Shown here piece after piece: positions 1-11,383 of a DNA stretch of 64,000 nt. Origin of the DNA: Ichthyophis bannanicus (Eukaryota > Chordata > Amphibia > Gymnophiona > Ichthyophiidae); contig CM066035.1 in assembly GCA_033557465.1 (NCBI GenBank), forward strand, positions 246,716,869-246,780,868, written 5' to 3'. Within the stretch, counting starts at the first letter, position 1. Each line of letters starts with the position of its first letter. The notes beneath the pieces are model-generated. The model was not told the origin of the DNA, made no database searches, and was given only the letters and a program-made list of their open reading frames with translations. A program made the position numbers and the translations under genes.

Positions 1-1894
1 GTGCATCATGAAGAGCTGGAATATGTACCGGAATCCATTCCCGAATGCCATCGAAAGCCAAAGTTTAAAACTTTCTTATTGGCACACTGCCAATAAGACC
101 GCTTTCATGGAGGGATAGGAATAATGAATTACCTGTCCATACCTGAAGAAATTAAAACATGTTTGCAAACAAACTAGGAAAAGTCCTGTACATGCAAGGC
201 TTAACTTTTCTGCTGAGAAATCTTGCAGTCAAGAATGCAACAGTCTGAATTTGATTTCATTTCCTTTCAGCTTGGGAGCTTTTGACACTCGTCATGTTCC
301 ACCACTGCTAGTGATGTAAAAATGTTCATAAGTTCCTGAGAAGAAATTTCTTTGTTAAAATAAAACTAACAGTGTTTTATCTTAATTGTTTTAAAGACAT
401 TCCTAAGGGAATGCATACAGAAATGTAAGAATTCTAGAGAAAGAATGTACATTTCTGAGGTCACCTGACCATATAAAACAAAAGGTTTTGTTTAGTTCCT
501 ACAGGAAACTGACATGAAGGACTCCATTCGTGGCTATGTTTGGACCAAAGTGAATTTATAAGTACTCTTAAGAGGGAGTGCAAGTGTGGTTCTAATTCCA
601 TATATTGAGGTACTTTATCCCGCATGTCCAAGTTACTAGTAGTTACACTGACAAAGGTTCAGTCTAACTCATTTGCTGTTTGTGAATATTTCCTACACAG
701 TTTTCTGCACTTGAAAGGAAAGGTGCAGACGTTTTGAAACCTATATCTGAATTCACTTGTAATTCCCTAGAAACGGTAATTCTCCAGAAGTGGTGACTTC
801 ATTTTGCACCTAGTTTGAAATGAAACAAGATTCTTTAATTTCCTTTTTAATTGTTCTCTGCAAGAGATCTTAGTTTAACACTTTATCCTTGCTCAGTCTG
901 TCTCATGAGACATCGAGCACATGCATACTTAGTGAAGTATGGAATTTTGAAGCCACACAGCCTCTTGCTCCAAGTGATTTTATAAAGTCTCTTCTGTTAA
1001 TCATACTTTTGATTTTATGAGCCTATAAGTAAAAGACACTTATAGAAAAAAAAGAGAGAATTCTTGAACCTTTACAGATGCAGAAAGTACACAAAAATAT
1101 GGATTTATTAAATAATTCCATTTTTACTGTTTGAAATGACAACAGGATAGCCTGTTTGCTTTATTTTACAGATGGAGACCCAAACCTTGAAGGTCCTCTT
1201 CCTTATTCTGGTATCATGCTGCAGGATACATCTAGAATCGCGGTCACACAGTCCCAGACTGTCATACAGTAAGTCTTTGTGTCACTGGATCCACAACATG
1301 TTTTACAGAAGCACTTCACAGGAGGGTGCGGGGCCATGTGTGGAAACTCGGTGCGGGACCTCATTTGCATAAATATTTGCATAAATATTTGCATAATGTT
1401 AACGCATTAACTTTTAATAAACATGCCTCTTAATGAGTGTATGGATAAAGAAAGACTACCAAATTTCTACATTACTATACTCCAGTGCCAACTGCCAGGC
1501 ACATTAGGAAGTACTGCAAACACTGCCCATTTAGAACCCGTAGCAAACCCACCATTTCATAACAGTACTACCAGGACTCACAAAGCACCATACCCTACCT
1601 ATCAAAAGGTAACATTGCAAATATTAAACCAGTACATCTCAAAGAATACCAATACATCTCTTACTGGGGAAAGAGAACAAGTGGCACTGTCAAATAGAAA
1701 CTACATAAGTAGAATACCTCAGCTCGGTTACACATGCAGAAAAATAGATCATCAAACAAAGAACAAGGGATCACAATTTAGAAATAGGAAGACAATAATT
1801 AAACTGGGAACCCCAAAAGCCAAACTTGGACTGTACAACACTGCAGAAATAAAACCATAAATTAATTTCCTCTTGTACTAATCAAAATGCAGAC
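1..1894. other. Unassigned AT-rich sequence
   Basis: I recognise no gene or mobile element here. The longest open frame (1423-1860 on the plus strand, 145 codons) has no recognisable motif and polar, low-information composition, so I treat it as chance. The only structured item is a triple octamer motif near 1363-1394, listed separately. The right edge is set by the 3' tail of the RTE LINE at about 1895. Confidence 0.5.
1363..1394. repeat. Three ATTTGCAT octamers at 12-bp spacing
   Basis: ATTTGCAT occurs at 1363-1370, 1375-1382 and 1387-1394, exactly 12 bp apart, as a short tandem of the 12-mer ATTTGCATAAAT. The octamer is the known consensus for POU-domain (Oct) proteins. Whether it acts here is unknown; a chance 12-bp microrepeat is the simpler reading. 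Confidence 0.6.
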
Positions 1895-1970
1895 GTTGTT
1901 GTTGTTGTTAAGTGCCGTAGAGTCGGAGTCAACTCATGGTGACCCTCTGGATAGCTATCCTAAATTGTGT

Positions 1971-2762
1971 TCAGTCTTCAGTCAGGCGGCTCATTGTTGA
2001 CAGACTGGTACCCATAGCTGCTGTTATTGTATCTATCCATCTCATTGCTGGCCTTCCTCTTTTGCGTTGACCTTCTATCTTGCCAAGCATGATGCCTTTC
2101 TCTAATGATCTCTCTCTTCGCATGTGTCCAAAGTATGAAAGTCGAAGTCTTGTCATCTGAGCTTCTAAAGAAAGCTTAGGTTTGATCTCCTCTAGTACTG
2201 ACTGGTTTATTCTTCGGGCAGTCCATGGTATACACAGTATTCGCCGCCAGCACCATAATTCAAAGGCATCAATTTTCTTCCTGTCTGTCTTTTTCACTGT
2301 CCAGCTTTCACATTCATATGATGTTATTGAAAATACCATGGCTTGAACAAGTCGAATCTTTGTATGGAGAGAGACATCTCTGCTCTTGAGAATCTTATCT
2401 AGGTCTTTCATAGCCATTTTGCGAAGAGCAATGCGTCGTTTGATTTCTTGACTGCTTGTTGCTTCTTTATTGATAGTTGATCCAAGTAGGTTAAAGTTGT
2501 TCACAATTTCAATTTCTTCTCCTTCAATGATGAACCTGTTGATTATGCCAGTTGTCATGACCTTTGTCTTCTTTACATTAAGGTACAGGCCCATTTTGAG
2601 ACTATGTTCTTTGATTGTGAGAAGCAAATGTTTCAGATCATCTTCACTTTCAGCCAGTAATGTAGTATCATCAGCATAGCGAAGGTTGTTGATGAGTCTT
2701 CCACCAATCTTCACATCTGTTGTCTTCATACAATCCTGCTTCTCTGATGATTTGTTCTGCAT
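1971..2762 (-). pseudogene. RTE reverse transcriptase, C-terminal part
   Basis: This carries the polymerase motif LRYADDTTLLAES (YADD box), the palm and thumb blocks, and the RTE C-terminal region with the conserved FELWCWRRIL and RKRGRPAMRWID segments. It is out of phase with the upstream RT fragment, so at least one frameshift lies between 2969 and 2762. The noncoding 3' end follows at 1970-1895. Confidence 0.9.
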
Positions 2763-2968
2763 ATAAATTAAACAGGTAGAAGGAAAGTATGCAGCCTTGT
2801 CTTACACCTTTGCTTATTTTAAACCATTCTGTTTCTCCTTGTTCCGTTCAAACTGTTGCTTCTTGATCAATGTACAGATTGCGCAAGAGAATGATCAGGT
2901 GTTCTGGTATACCCATGCTTCTTAATGTGGCCCAGAGTTTCTCATGGTTTACACAGTCAAAAGCCTTG

Positions 2969-3376
2969 CTATAGTCGCATAAAGCACAAATAGATATCCT
3001 TTTGGTATTCTTTAGTCTTTTCAAGGATCCATCTCACATCCGCAATGATGTCTCTCGTTCCTCGCCCTTTCCTGAACCCTGCGTGCACTTCAGGTAGTTC
3101 TTGTTCCAGGTATGGTTGTAGTCTCTTTTGAATAATCTTCAGTAGAATCTTGCTGGCATGTGGGATCAGAGCGATTATTCGATAATTTCCACAGTCAATT
3201 GGATCACCTTTCTTTAGTATTGGTATAAACACAGATCTTTTCCAGTCAGTTGGCCATGATGTTGTCTTCCATATTTCTTGGCAGAGCCTTGTAAGTATGG
3301 TAACAGCTGCATCAGATTGCTGCAATACTTCTATAGGAATGCTATCAATGCCTGGTGCTTTGTTCTTTGATAACAA
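2969..3376 (-). pseudogene. RTE reverse transcriptase, N-terminal part
   Basis: This holds the early RT blocks: KNKAPGIDSIPIEVL (block 1), WKRSVFIPILKKGD, NYRIIALI and HAGFRKGRGTRDII. It begins exactly where the Penelope element interrupts the RTE frame. A one-base frameshift near 2980 ends this frame just before the DYSKAFD catalytic block, which is readable in the next phase. The fragment is non-functional. Confidence 0.88.
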
Positions 3377-4187
3377 AAAAGTACAATTACTCTATAGCAA
3401 CAGCACTTATTATATAGAGACACATAATTGTGGGAGTAATTCAAAAAATGGCTCGGGGATGTCTCAGACCAATCGGCTTCAGAACATAGACACAAAGTAT
3501 CTACGGTTGCCGCTATAGCATCAATGACTGTCCACCGGCCCAGATTTTTAAGTGCCTTTTGAAGTGCTCATGACTACTTATTATAATATAAAAAGAACAT
3601 CTTTAGTCCACCCACAAAAAGTAGCAAAACAGTAATAGTGGTACTTAGCTTCAGATACCCCAACACCAATTGTCACGGCGCCATTTAAAGCATTTCACTC
3701 AATAGTCCTGAGTTTCTTCAGGGGGATTTATAACTGGAAAAAGCAAAAAAAGAACATTAAAACCGAATCGCATAACAATCTCTCACATTAGTGCAAAAAA
3801 TGAAAAAATATAGCAGCTCCAACTGACACAGCCTCACACCATACCTGAAATAGTAAACTGATGCTGCCCACGTTCCAACAAAGGAAGAGTAAAACTAATG
3901 CAGTTGTAGTACTCAAAAAAACGCCGTGCATGCGGGTCAGGTAGAGAGCTCTTTTTAAAGGGATTGTACTGACGTCACCAACACCACCTGAACGTGGTGT
4001 TGCATAGCAATTTTAAATAATAAAAATCAATAAGCAAAAGCCATAAGGCCAGCACTCAAAAAGAGAAGAAATGAAAAAATGTAAATAGAAAATATAAAAT
4101 GAATCGTTCACTAGCTCAACGTATTGCTGTGCTGTTCTCATATCAAAATATGTGTCAACAAAAAGTCCAAGGAGACATATATATCAA

Positions 4188-4877
4188 TTAAAGACAAGCA
4201 CCCCAATCAATGACAGTGTTAAGCCCACCTGGAAAAATAGACTGCAAAGTAAAAATCCACCATTGTTCACGATACAATAAAAATTGTTCTTGTGACTTTC
4301 CATACGCGCCCTTTAAAACTTCTTCAATACAAAAACATTGCAAGCTTTCAAAAATATGTCCCTGCAATTTGCAATGCTGGACAATTGGTGCTGTCAATAC
4401 TCCATGTTTCAGACGACGTTTATGCTCTTGTAATCTGATCCTCAAGGATCGGGCTGTCTTGCCAATGTAGAGAAGATTGCATGAGCAGCGTATGGCGTAT
4501 ACAACAGAACTGGTGGCACAAGATGTACTTCCTTTCAAAAAATATGTAGAACCATTATACATAAACTGGTTTGTTTCCCAAGTGATGGCACACACATTGC
4601 ATCGGCCACACTTCTTATGGCCAACACTCTCTCTCGACTCAACAACAGAGCCTACAGGACACAGGACAGCAGGGCTCAATCTTTCTTTAAGGTTCCGACC
4701 ACGTTGCCAGACACATCGAATTTGTTTGTTCAATAACCCCGGAATTGAGCTAAGCACATTCATGTGTTTAGAGACAATCTTCTGAATTTTAAAACTCAAA
4801 GGAGAATAACCGGTGATGAGATTAATGCATTCAGTATCAGCAGACAAACTGTCACCATTGGCACGGGGTTGCAGCAA
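4188..4877 (-). pseudogene. Penelope GIY-YIG endonuclease domain
   Basis: This 229-codon frame encodes the C-terminal nuclease. The GIY-YIG core is visible as VVYAIRCSCNLLYIGKT followed by the RLQEHKRRL helix, and a CX2C-type Cys pair (CGRCNVC) lies before it, as in PLEs. The domain nicks target DNA to prime reverse transcription. The domain itself is unbroken, but it is out of phase with the RT. Confidence 0.9.
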
Positions 4878-4940
4878 TTGTGTTCTATCATTATAAAGGG
4901 CATGCCGGTAAGCCCGGGTGACTACTTGAGGCGGATAACC

Positions 4941-5270
4941 TCAAGCTGTAAAATCCCTAGCCAGCTGTGTAGCCTGTGTCTTATAATCTTGCAAGTCAGA
5001 GCAATTTCTACGGTATCTCAAAAATTGGGAGGTGCGTAAACCATCTTTTAAGCACAAAGGATGAGCACTGGTATAATGTAGGAGAGTGTTCCGGTCCACT
5101 GGTTTTCTAGAAAGGGACGTCTGCCACCCGGACAGGCCCTTTGTTACTTGCACGTCCAAAAATGCCAAAGTAGACGTATTAGACATGTACGTGAACTGAA
5201 TATGATGATCCAAACTATTGAGCCAAACAAAAAAAGTTGCTAAAGACTCTTCGGAACCTCCCCAAATCAT
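4941..5270 (-). pseudogene. Penelope RT thumb and connector
   Basis: This continues the Penelope ORF after the frameshift. It contains MIWGGSEE right after the FIDD box, then FLDVQVTK and a C-terminal RT/thumb region. A further phase break separates it from the GIY-YIG frame that starts at 4877. Confidence 0.85.
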
Positions 5271-6481
5271 AAAGATGTCATCGATAAATCGGAGCCATAA
5301 TCTAATATGATCTTGATAAGGAGAAGTGGCTCAAAAATCCCCATGAAAAGATTTGCAATGGAGGGGGCACAGGTGGCCCCCATAGCTACCCCAGAAGTTT
5401 GATGATAAATCACATTTTCAAAAACAAAATAATTGTGAAAAATGATCAATTTAGTAAGTTGCATCAAAAAAGAAAGTTGCCCTTCCGACAGATCACCCCT
5501 TTGTGTCAAAACACATTCAACAGTGTTCAAAGCTTGTTCTTGGGGAATATTTGTATAGAGAGTGGTAATATCTAAAGTCACTAGAATTATATTCGATTCA
5601 CTGGCCAAATAGGCGTGATGTGACAAAACTTCCAAAAAATGAGAAGTATCACGGATATAAGATGGTATATCCTTCAACAAGGGGCGTAAATAGGAATCAA
5701 TAAAAAGAGAGAGTGGCTCCAAAAGTGTGCCTGTTGTAGATACAATAGGCCTTCCTGGAGGCCGTTCCAAATTCTTGTGTATCTTCGGGACCAAATAAAA
5801 TCGAGACATCGTGGGGGCCACTATATTCAAAAATTTATGTTCCTTAGTAGAAATAATACGAGCTTCCAGTGCACTAGAAGTCAAGTCCTTTATCATCCGT
5901 CTAAGGGATCCAGTCGGATTCTCTTGCATAACCTGATAAGTTTCAACATCAGATAATTGTCGTGTGGCCTCTTCTAGATACTGGGCCCTACTCAGAATGA
6001 CCACCGCACCACCCTTATCGGCGCGGCGGATGACAATATCAGTCCTGGCTTCCAATTCTTTCAAAGCCTTTCGCTCCGAAGGTGACAAAGCATGATAGAA
6101 TCTACGATGCGTCTTTTCTAAGACTGTTAGATCTTTCAATACTAAATCCCGAAAAATAGTGACTGCTGGATGCACCGGTCCCGGAGGGGTCCAAGTTGAT
6201 TTAATAGGGAGCTGTAGACGACGAGGGTCTAAATCACTACCACTAGGGCACTCAATTTGCGGCTTATCAGCAAAAAAAACTTTTAAATTAATCTTCCGTA
6301 ATAATCCCTCGAAGTCAACTCGAAAGCGAAACGGGTCATAAATTGTTGTTGGCACATAAGTAAGACCTTTATTTAAAACAGTAATCTGTGTGCTTGTCAA
6401 AGTTGTACTCGATACATTTATCACCAAATCACTAATCCTATTGGCAGAGGGACCCACAGGCACCCCCGCTGTCCCCATCAT
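5267..6481 (-). pseudogene. Penelope reverse transcriptase
   Basis: This is a 404-codon frame with the PLE RT blocks: IVIRRADKGGAVVIL, FYLVPKIHKN, GRPIVST, LVTLDITTLYTNIP (first catalytic Asp) and GVAMGATCAPSIANLFM. It ends just short of the catalytic FIDD box, which is readable one phase over at about 5270-5290, so a single frameshift breaks the palm domain. N-terminal PLE sequence continues upstream in another frame to about 6742. The copy cannot make an active polymerase without repair of the frame. Confidence 0.9.
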
Positions 6482-6756
6482 TGCTGACGTCGTTTCCCTC
6501 CCTCTTTTTTCTTTTTTCTCTTCTTTTTTCCTTCTGCATCTAAAAAATCCTCTCTTGAGGAGTTACCCGATTCTACTGAACTAGCCTCATCCGAGGTCAC
6601 TTCAAAGTTAACTTGTTTACGTGTGCGTCTGGTCTTCCGTTTCTGATCCATCCACGGGTATACAAATCCCGTGGTGTAATCATCATAATCCCGCTTTAAC
6701 TTGCCAACTTTAATGTTCTTGTTCTTTGATAAGGCTTCTAACTTGTTCTTTGATAA

Positions 6757-7236
6757 GGCTTTCAATGCTGCTTCATCTTCTTCTTTCATCACCAATGGTT
6801 CCCGATCATAAGGTACAGGTTGAAACGGCTGTTGGTCCACTTGATCTTTATCATATAAAAACTCTGTATATTCCTTCCACATTTTCTTGATCTTCTCAGC
6901 ATCATTCAACATAAAACCTTGAGCATCTTGTAACATTCCAATTCCAATTCGAGGCTGGAACGTTTTCTTTAACTCTCGTAGCTTCAGGAAAGCCGATCTT
7001 GTTCTTCCTCTAATAGTTTCTGCTTCTATTTCCTTGCAAGTGTCATTGTAGCACTTTTCCTTGTCCTGTCTTGCTGCACGTTGGAAATCTCTGTTGAGTT
7101 CTGCGATTGTCTTTCTTTCTCCTCTGGCTTTAGCTTCTCTGCATTTCTGGGCAATTTTCAGAGTTTCTTCCATCATCCATTTTGGCCGTTTTTGCTTTTT
7201 CACCTTTTGTAGAGACTTCTCACTTTCTTCCAACAC
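6757..7236 (-). pseudogene. RTE endonuclease-RT linker region
   Basis: This is the lysine/arginine-rich linker between the endonuclease and RT of the RTE LINE, in the same phase as the endonuclease frame. The open frame runs on without a stop into the Penelope insertion to 6478, making an accidental chimeric ORF of about 252 codons. Only the part upstream of about 6757 belongs to the RTE. The interrupted motif (ALSKNKAPG) resumes at 3376. Confidence 0.8.
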
Positions 7237-7299
7237 AACCTTCTTGATGTCATTCCATAACTCTTCCGGAGCTCTGACATTTGTATCTAAAGCAGCAAA

Positions 7300-8088
7300 T
7301 CAATTTTGCAGGCAATCTTTAAATTCCAGTGGTATATTCTCAAGGTCATATTTTGCTGCATTCATGAGTGGTTTGCTCTTTTTCAACTTTAGCTTGAGTT
7401 TGCATACTAGTAGTTGATGATCTGTACCACAGTCAGCTCCAGGTTTTGTCTTTGTTGATGTTATAGAGCTTTTCCATCGTTGACTTCCACAGATGTAGTC
7501 AATTTGATTTTTATACAATCCATTGGGTGAAGTCCATGTGTACAGTCGCCGCTTGTGTTGCTGGAAGAAGGTGTTTGAGATGAATAGATCATTTGTCTTG
7601 CAGAATTCTATCAGTCTTTCTCCAGCTTCATTTCTGTTGCCAAGTCCATATTTTCCAACTACTTTGCCGCCTTCTTTGTTGCCAACTTTTGCGTTCCAGT
7701 CACCCATGACTATCAGGATATCCTGTTTGCATGTTCTGTCAATTTCAGCTTGTACTTGTTCATAGAACTCTTCAATTTCATTCTCTTCTGCAGCTGTTGT
7801 TGGGGCATATACTTGAACTATAGTTGTGTTGATAGACAATCCTCGTAGACAAATAGAGATTAAGCGTTCGCTGACTGCATTGTATTTCATTACAGTTCTT
7901 GCAAGTTTCTTCTTTATTATAAATGCAACACCATTTCTTCTTTGTCTTTCATTTCCAGCATAATAGACCATGTGATCATCTGATGCAAAGTGCCCGATGC
8001 CAGTCCATTTCAGTTCGCTGACACCCAACAGATCAAGTTGTACACGTTCCATTTCATTCTTGACCACCTCCAACTTCCCTTGGTTCAT
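7300..8088 (-). pseudogene. RTE endonuclease domain
   Basis: This frame encodes the N-terminal AP-endonuclease-like domain that nicks target DNA for target-primed reverse transcription. Visible motifs in order: SELKWTG, RRNGVAFI, VQVYAPTT, MGDWNAKVG (metal-binding Asp and Asn), NQIDYICG and GTDHQLLV (catalytic His). Coding probably begins slightly upstream, because similar residues continue past 8088. The frame is broken by one stop at 7300-7302 and continues in the same phase from 7236. The copy is inactive. Confidence 0.9.
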
Positions 8089-8145
8089 GCTTCGTACGTT
8101 CCATGTTCCAATGTGAAGACATCTTTACAGCTTCTGACTCTCATT

Positions 8146-8564
8146 TCATGCACAACCTCTGACTCACATTTCCCAAAGCTGGCATATTCTAGTTAATAAA
8201 TTCAAAATAAAAAAGTATTTTTCTACATTTTGCTGTTTGTGCATTTTATTTTTCAGTTGAAATTTCTCCAATCACATTCTTCTGGTTTCTTCTTGTCTTC
8301 TACTAACTCTCCATTGTCTACTGTCCATTTGCCCTTTCTTCTCTCTTCTAATTTTTTTCTATTCTCTCTCTACATCTGCTTTAACATACTGATCTTTCTC
8401 CTTTTGCTCTTTCCTCCATCTCTTTCTTTATTCCTTTTTCATTCACTCAAATTTAACCCTCAATCCCCACTTACTCTCCCAATATCAGGCCAATCATAGA
8501 TTTTTCTTCCCTCCCACACAAAATATTTTCCCCTCTCCATTTCACTCTCCCAGCCCCATCCCAT
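8146..8564. other. Pyrimidine-rich spacer
   Basis: CT-rich sequence between the RTE 5' end and the minisatellite. Open frames here (for example 8230-8499) are low-complexity Phe/Leu/Ser translations of CTT-rich DNA and are not credible genes. Confidence 0.5.
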
Positions 8565-9712
8565 TCTAGTCTTCCCCCAACATCAGCTCCCTTCTAGTTC
8601 CAGCCTCACACAGCAGCCGCACCCTTCTAGTCCCCGCATCAGTCCATTTCCAGTCCTAGCTCCCCCATCAGCCCATTTCCAGTCCTATCCTAGCCCCCCC
8701 ATCAGTCCATTTCCAATCCAAGCCCCTCCCATCAGCCCCTTTTCAATCCTAGCTGCCCATCAGCCCATTTGCAATCCTACTCCCCATCAGCTATTTCCAG
8801 TCCTAGCTCCCCCTACTCAGCCCATTTCTAGTCCTAGCCTCCCACCCCACATAGCCCATTTCCAGTAAGAGCCCCCTTCCCCATCAGCTATTTCCAGTCC
8901 TAGCTCCCCCCACTTAGCCCATTTCCAGTCCTAGCCCCCCCCACTCAGCCCATTTCCAATCTAAGCCCCCCAATCAGCCTATTTCCAATCTAAGCCCCCC
9001 AATCAGCCCATTTGCAATCCTAGCCCCCCCATTAGCCCATTTCCAGTCCTATCCTAGCCCCTCCATCAGCCTATATCCTTTCCTATGCAACCCCCTCATC
9101 AGCCCATTTCCAGTCCTAGCTCCCCCCACACTCAGCTCATTTCCAATCCAAGCCCTCAGTCCAAGCCCCCCCCCACTCAGCCCATTTCCAGTCCAAGACC
9201 CACTCCCCATCAGCTATTTTCAGTCCTAGCTCCCCCTACTCAGCCAATTTCCAGTCCTAGCCCCCCCCCACATAGCCCATTTCCAGTAAGAGCTCCCTTC
9301 CCCATCAGCTATTTCCAGTCCTAGCTCCCCCCACTTAGCCCATTTCCAGTCCTAGCCCCCCCACTCAGCCCATTTCCAATCTAAGCCCCTCTATGAGCCC
9401 ATTTCCAGTCCTAGCCCCTCCATAAGTCCATTTCCAATCCAAGTCCCCCCAAACAGCCCATTTCCAGTCCTTGCCCCTCCATCAGCCCATTTCCAGTGCT
9501 ATCCTAGCCCCTCCAGCAGCCCATCAGTCCTAGCTCCCCCCCACTAAGCCCATTTCCAGTCCTAGCTCCCCCCCACCAATTTCCAGTCCAAGCCCCCCCC
9601 ACTCAGCCCATTTCTTCCAAGCCCCCCTCCCCATCAGCTATAGCTCCCCCCACTCAGCCAATTTCCAGTCCCCCCCCCCAATTACCAGTCCAAGCCCCCC
9701 CCCCACTGAGGT
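8565..9712. repeat. C-rich minisatellite with CCCATTTCCAGTCCTAG core
   Basis: About 1.1 kb of degenerate tandem repeats built on AGCCCATTTCCAGTCCTAGC plus a variable poly-C spacer, with units of roughly 25-35 bp. A longer block (8857 to about 8970) reappears nearly unchanged at about 9271-9395, so there is a higher-order period near 415 bp. The short open frame at 9085-9324 is a translation of the repeat. Confidence 0.9.
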
Positions 9713-9868
9713 CAAAGTGGACTTTCCCGGCACTCAGCACGGCAGTGTTCTAAACTACAGTACAGCTGCCGAAGTGAAGGAGAAAGACGCTCTTCGCTTC
9801 TGCAGCTGTTAGAGGTGAGCCGGGTCTTCTCCGGCTCCCTCTAAAGCCGCCCTGCCTGCCAGTGTTCA
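9713..9868. other. GC-rich junction sequence before the env-like gene
   Basis: A short GC-rich segment between the minisatellite and the glycoprotein frame. It shows no recognisable motif. Any gag, pol and 5' LTR belonging to the downstream retrovirus are absent from the window. Confidence 0.4.
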
Positions 9869-11383
9869 ATGCGGGATGTTGTTGGCGCATTCTCACACAA
9901 TGGACGTGCCGGCCCTGACTATGCCACTGCTGACGTACAGAATATTTTAAGCCAGTTGGAGAAGGTTATGATCCAACCTATACAGTAAGAAAACACTAGA
10001 GATAAAAGATTTGTAGGATTTGCTGTGAGAGCATTATTTACGACCCTAGGCTCTTTGTTTGCGTCCACAATGTCTGTAGTGAATGCAGTATCTGTAAGTA
10101 AACTCCAGAGCAATATTCAAGAGCTGAAAGCTGATATGAAAAATATCAAAACACAGATCCATTCACAACAAGGTCAATTAATCGCCCATGGCAAGACTCT
10201 ACATAATAATGTCTCTGTGGTCAATCTTCATTCTAAGTTGATTAACCAGAATACAGCAGAATTAGCTATGCTCAAAGGTATAGTTAATGTGGAGCATACT
10301 TTTATGCAACCAATATGTCAACTTACCTATGATTTGTTTAGGGAGCTAGTTAGCAGCATCAGTAACTTGATGCAAGGACAGATTCCTACATACCTGGTAT
10401 CTGCAGACCTTATTGCTGAAGTCTTTGTTAAGGTAACTAGAACTAGCACTGAGATACTTCAAGTTCAGATTACTTTCTACCTGGGAAATGCTATTCCATT
10501 ATATGTAGATATACAGAATATGGAAATTGCTTTTCTGTTGAATTTGCCTTTTATTGTGCCTGATAAGATATACCAGTTGAAACAAATAGTTAATGTTGGC
10601 ACCTGGTCTGAAGATGTTTACCTGTGGGTTGACACTCCTAAGTTCATAGCTTATCACCATGAACCACAAGATACTCTTGTACCTAATTTAGGCATGTGCC
10701 AGCGCACCAAGGAAATTAATTGTTTATGCCCAGGTAAACTTCTCCTGAAAGACACTACTGAAGCTCTTTGTGGTTTGACTACTGCAAATGTGAAAGTGAA
10801 ATGCAAAGTTACCATGATTAAGTACGATGATTTCTCTTAAACAACAGTTGCTGTTGTAAATAATTTATGGTTAGTCAGCACCGCTCTGAAGGAATTTCTG
10901 GTTACCAAGAATAAACATGATAACATTAATAAAGAACCTCAACCCTACAATGTTTGCTTAATTGATGTTCCTAAGCACTCCATTGTTACTGTTGGTGGGG
11001 TAACCCTGTTTTATTTAGATGCAGATACTGTTTCTACTGAAATCCAGGTGTTGGATGTGTCTTGAGGCCATGATATTAACTTCACTGAAGCCTTGAACTA
11101 TCTACTGGACTATAAGGACTCTCACACAGTTGAACTGTCCATTGGCCAGGAGAACCTTGATGTCACTGATTATAATTTTGATTCGCATGATGTGGAGATT
11201 TTACAAAATGATTTGATGTCTCATGTCATTGTGCCTGTCTTTGCCCTTCTCTTGACAATCCAATTCTTGATTTCCTTATATCAGCACAGACAGATTTGTA
11301 CCCTGCATTGTCTTGTATGCCATGGACCTCCACTGCCTAACATGCATCTGCAAGATTTGATGAAACATCACCTCATTGACTAG
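9869..11383 (+). pseudogene. Class-I-type fusion glycoprotein (env-like), family not recognised
   Basis: One reading phase runs from an ATG at 9869 to a TAG at 11381, broken by stops at 9986, 10838 and 11063. It has the layout of the fusion subunit of a class I viral glycoprotein: a furin-type site (RDKR, 9998-10009), then a hydrophobic Gly/Ala/Phe-rich fusion-peptide-like stretch, a heptad-repeat region with long coiled-coil character (about 10080-10280), a Cys-containing ectodomain, one hydrophobic membrane segment near 11223-11280 and a Cys/His-rich tail. It lacks the gammaretroviral disulfide-loop motif and does not resemble the three ERV envs in this window. The position upstream of a polypurine tract and LTR supports retroviral env. 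Spuma-like or another non-gamma class is possible but unproven. The receptor-binding subunit is missing or reduced. Confidence 0.6.

Larger units (their letters stand above)
3374..6742 (-). mobile_element. Penelope-like element inserted in the RTE LINE
   Basis: This block sits inside the RTE reverse transcriptase and is flanked by a perfect 14-bp repeat (TTGTTCTTTGATAA at 3360-3373 and 6743-6756). Read on the minus strand, it encodes a Penelope-type RT and a C-terminal GIY-YIG endonuclease, the defining pair of endonuclease-bearing PLEs. A third copy of the 14-mer at 6719-6732 makes a small tandem repeat at the 5' junction. About 0.8 kb of noncoding 3' sequence (3374-4187) follows the coding part. 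Confidence 0.9.
1895..8145 (-). mobile_element. RTE-clade LINE (BovB-like), split by a Penelope insertion
   Basis: Read on the minus strand, this is a nearly complete RTE non-LTR retrotransposon: apurinic-type endonuclease (8088-7300), linker (7236 to about 6757), then reverse transcriptase (3376-2969 and 2762-1971). The 3' end at about 1895-1912 is a GTT/AAC microsatellite tail preceded by a conserved block (about 1913-1960). Both the tail and the LRYADDTTLLAES polymerase motif are typical of BovB-like RTE elements. The coding frame has one nonsense codon (7300-7302), a frameshift near 2980 and other lesions. The 3.37-kb interruption at 3374-6742 is a separate element on the same strand. Confidence 0.9.

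Noticed and set aside
1423..1860. 145-codon open frame as a host gene
   Set aside because: No motif, no splice-site or promoter context, and polar low-information composition. Best treated as chance.
3374..4187. Hammerhead ribozyme in the Penelope noncoding end
   Set aside because: PLEs often carry one, so I looked on both strands for CTGANGA plus GAAA with flanking stems and found no convincing arrangement.
6478..7236. 252-codon continuous ORF as one gene
   Set aside because: It is a chimera: RTE linker up to about 6757, then the Penelope N-terminal region, joined by the insertion.
8230..8499. 89-codon Phe/Leu-rich open frame as a membrane protein
   Set aside because: It is a translation of CTT-rich low-complexity DNA; no start context or domain.
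8565..9712. CRISPR-like array
   Set aside because: Units are degenerate, directly tandem and lack unique spacers; the setting is a vertebrate genome, so it is a minisatellite.
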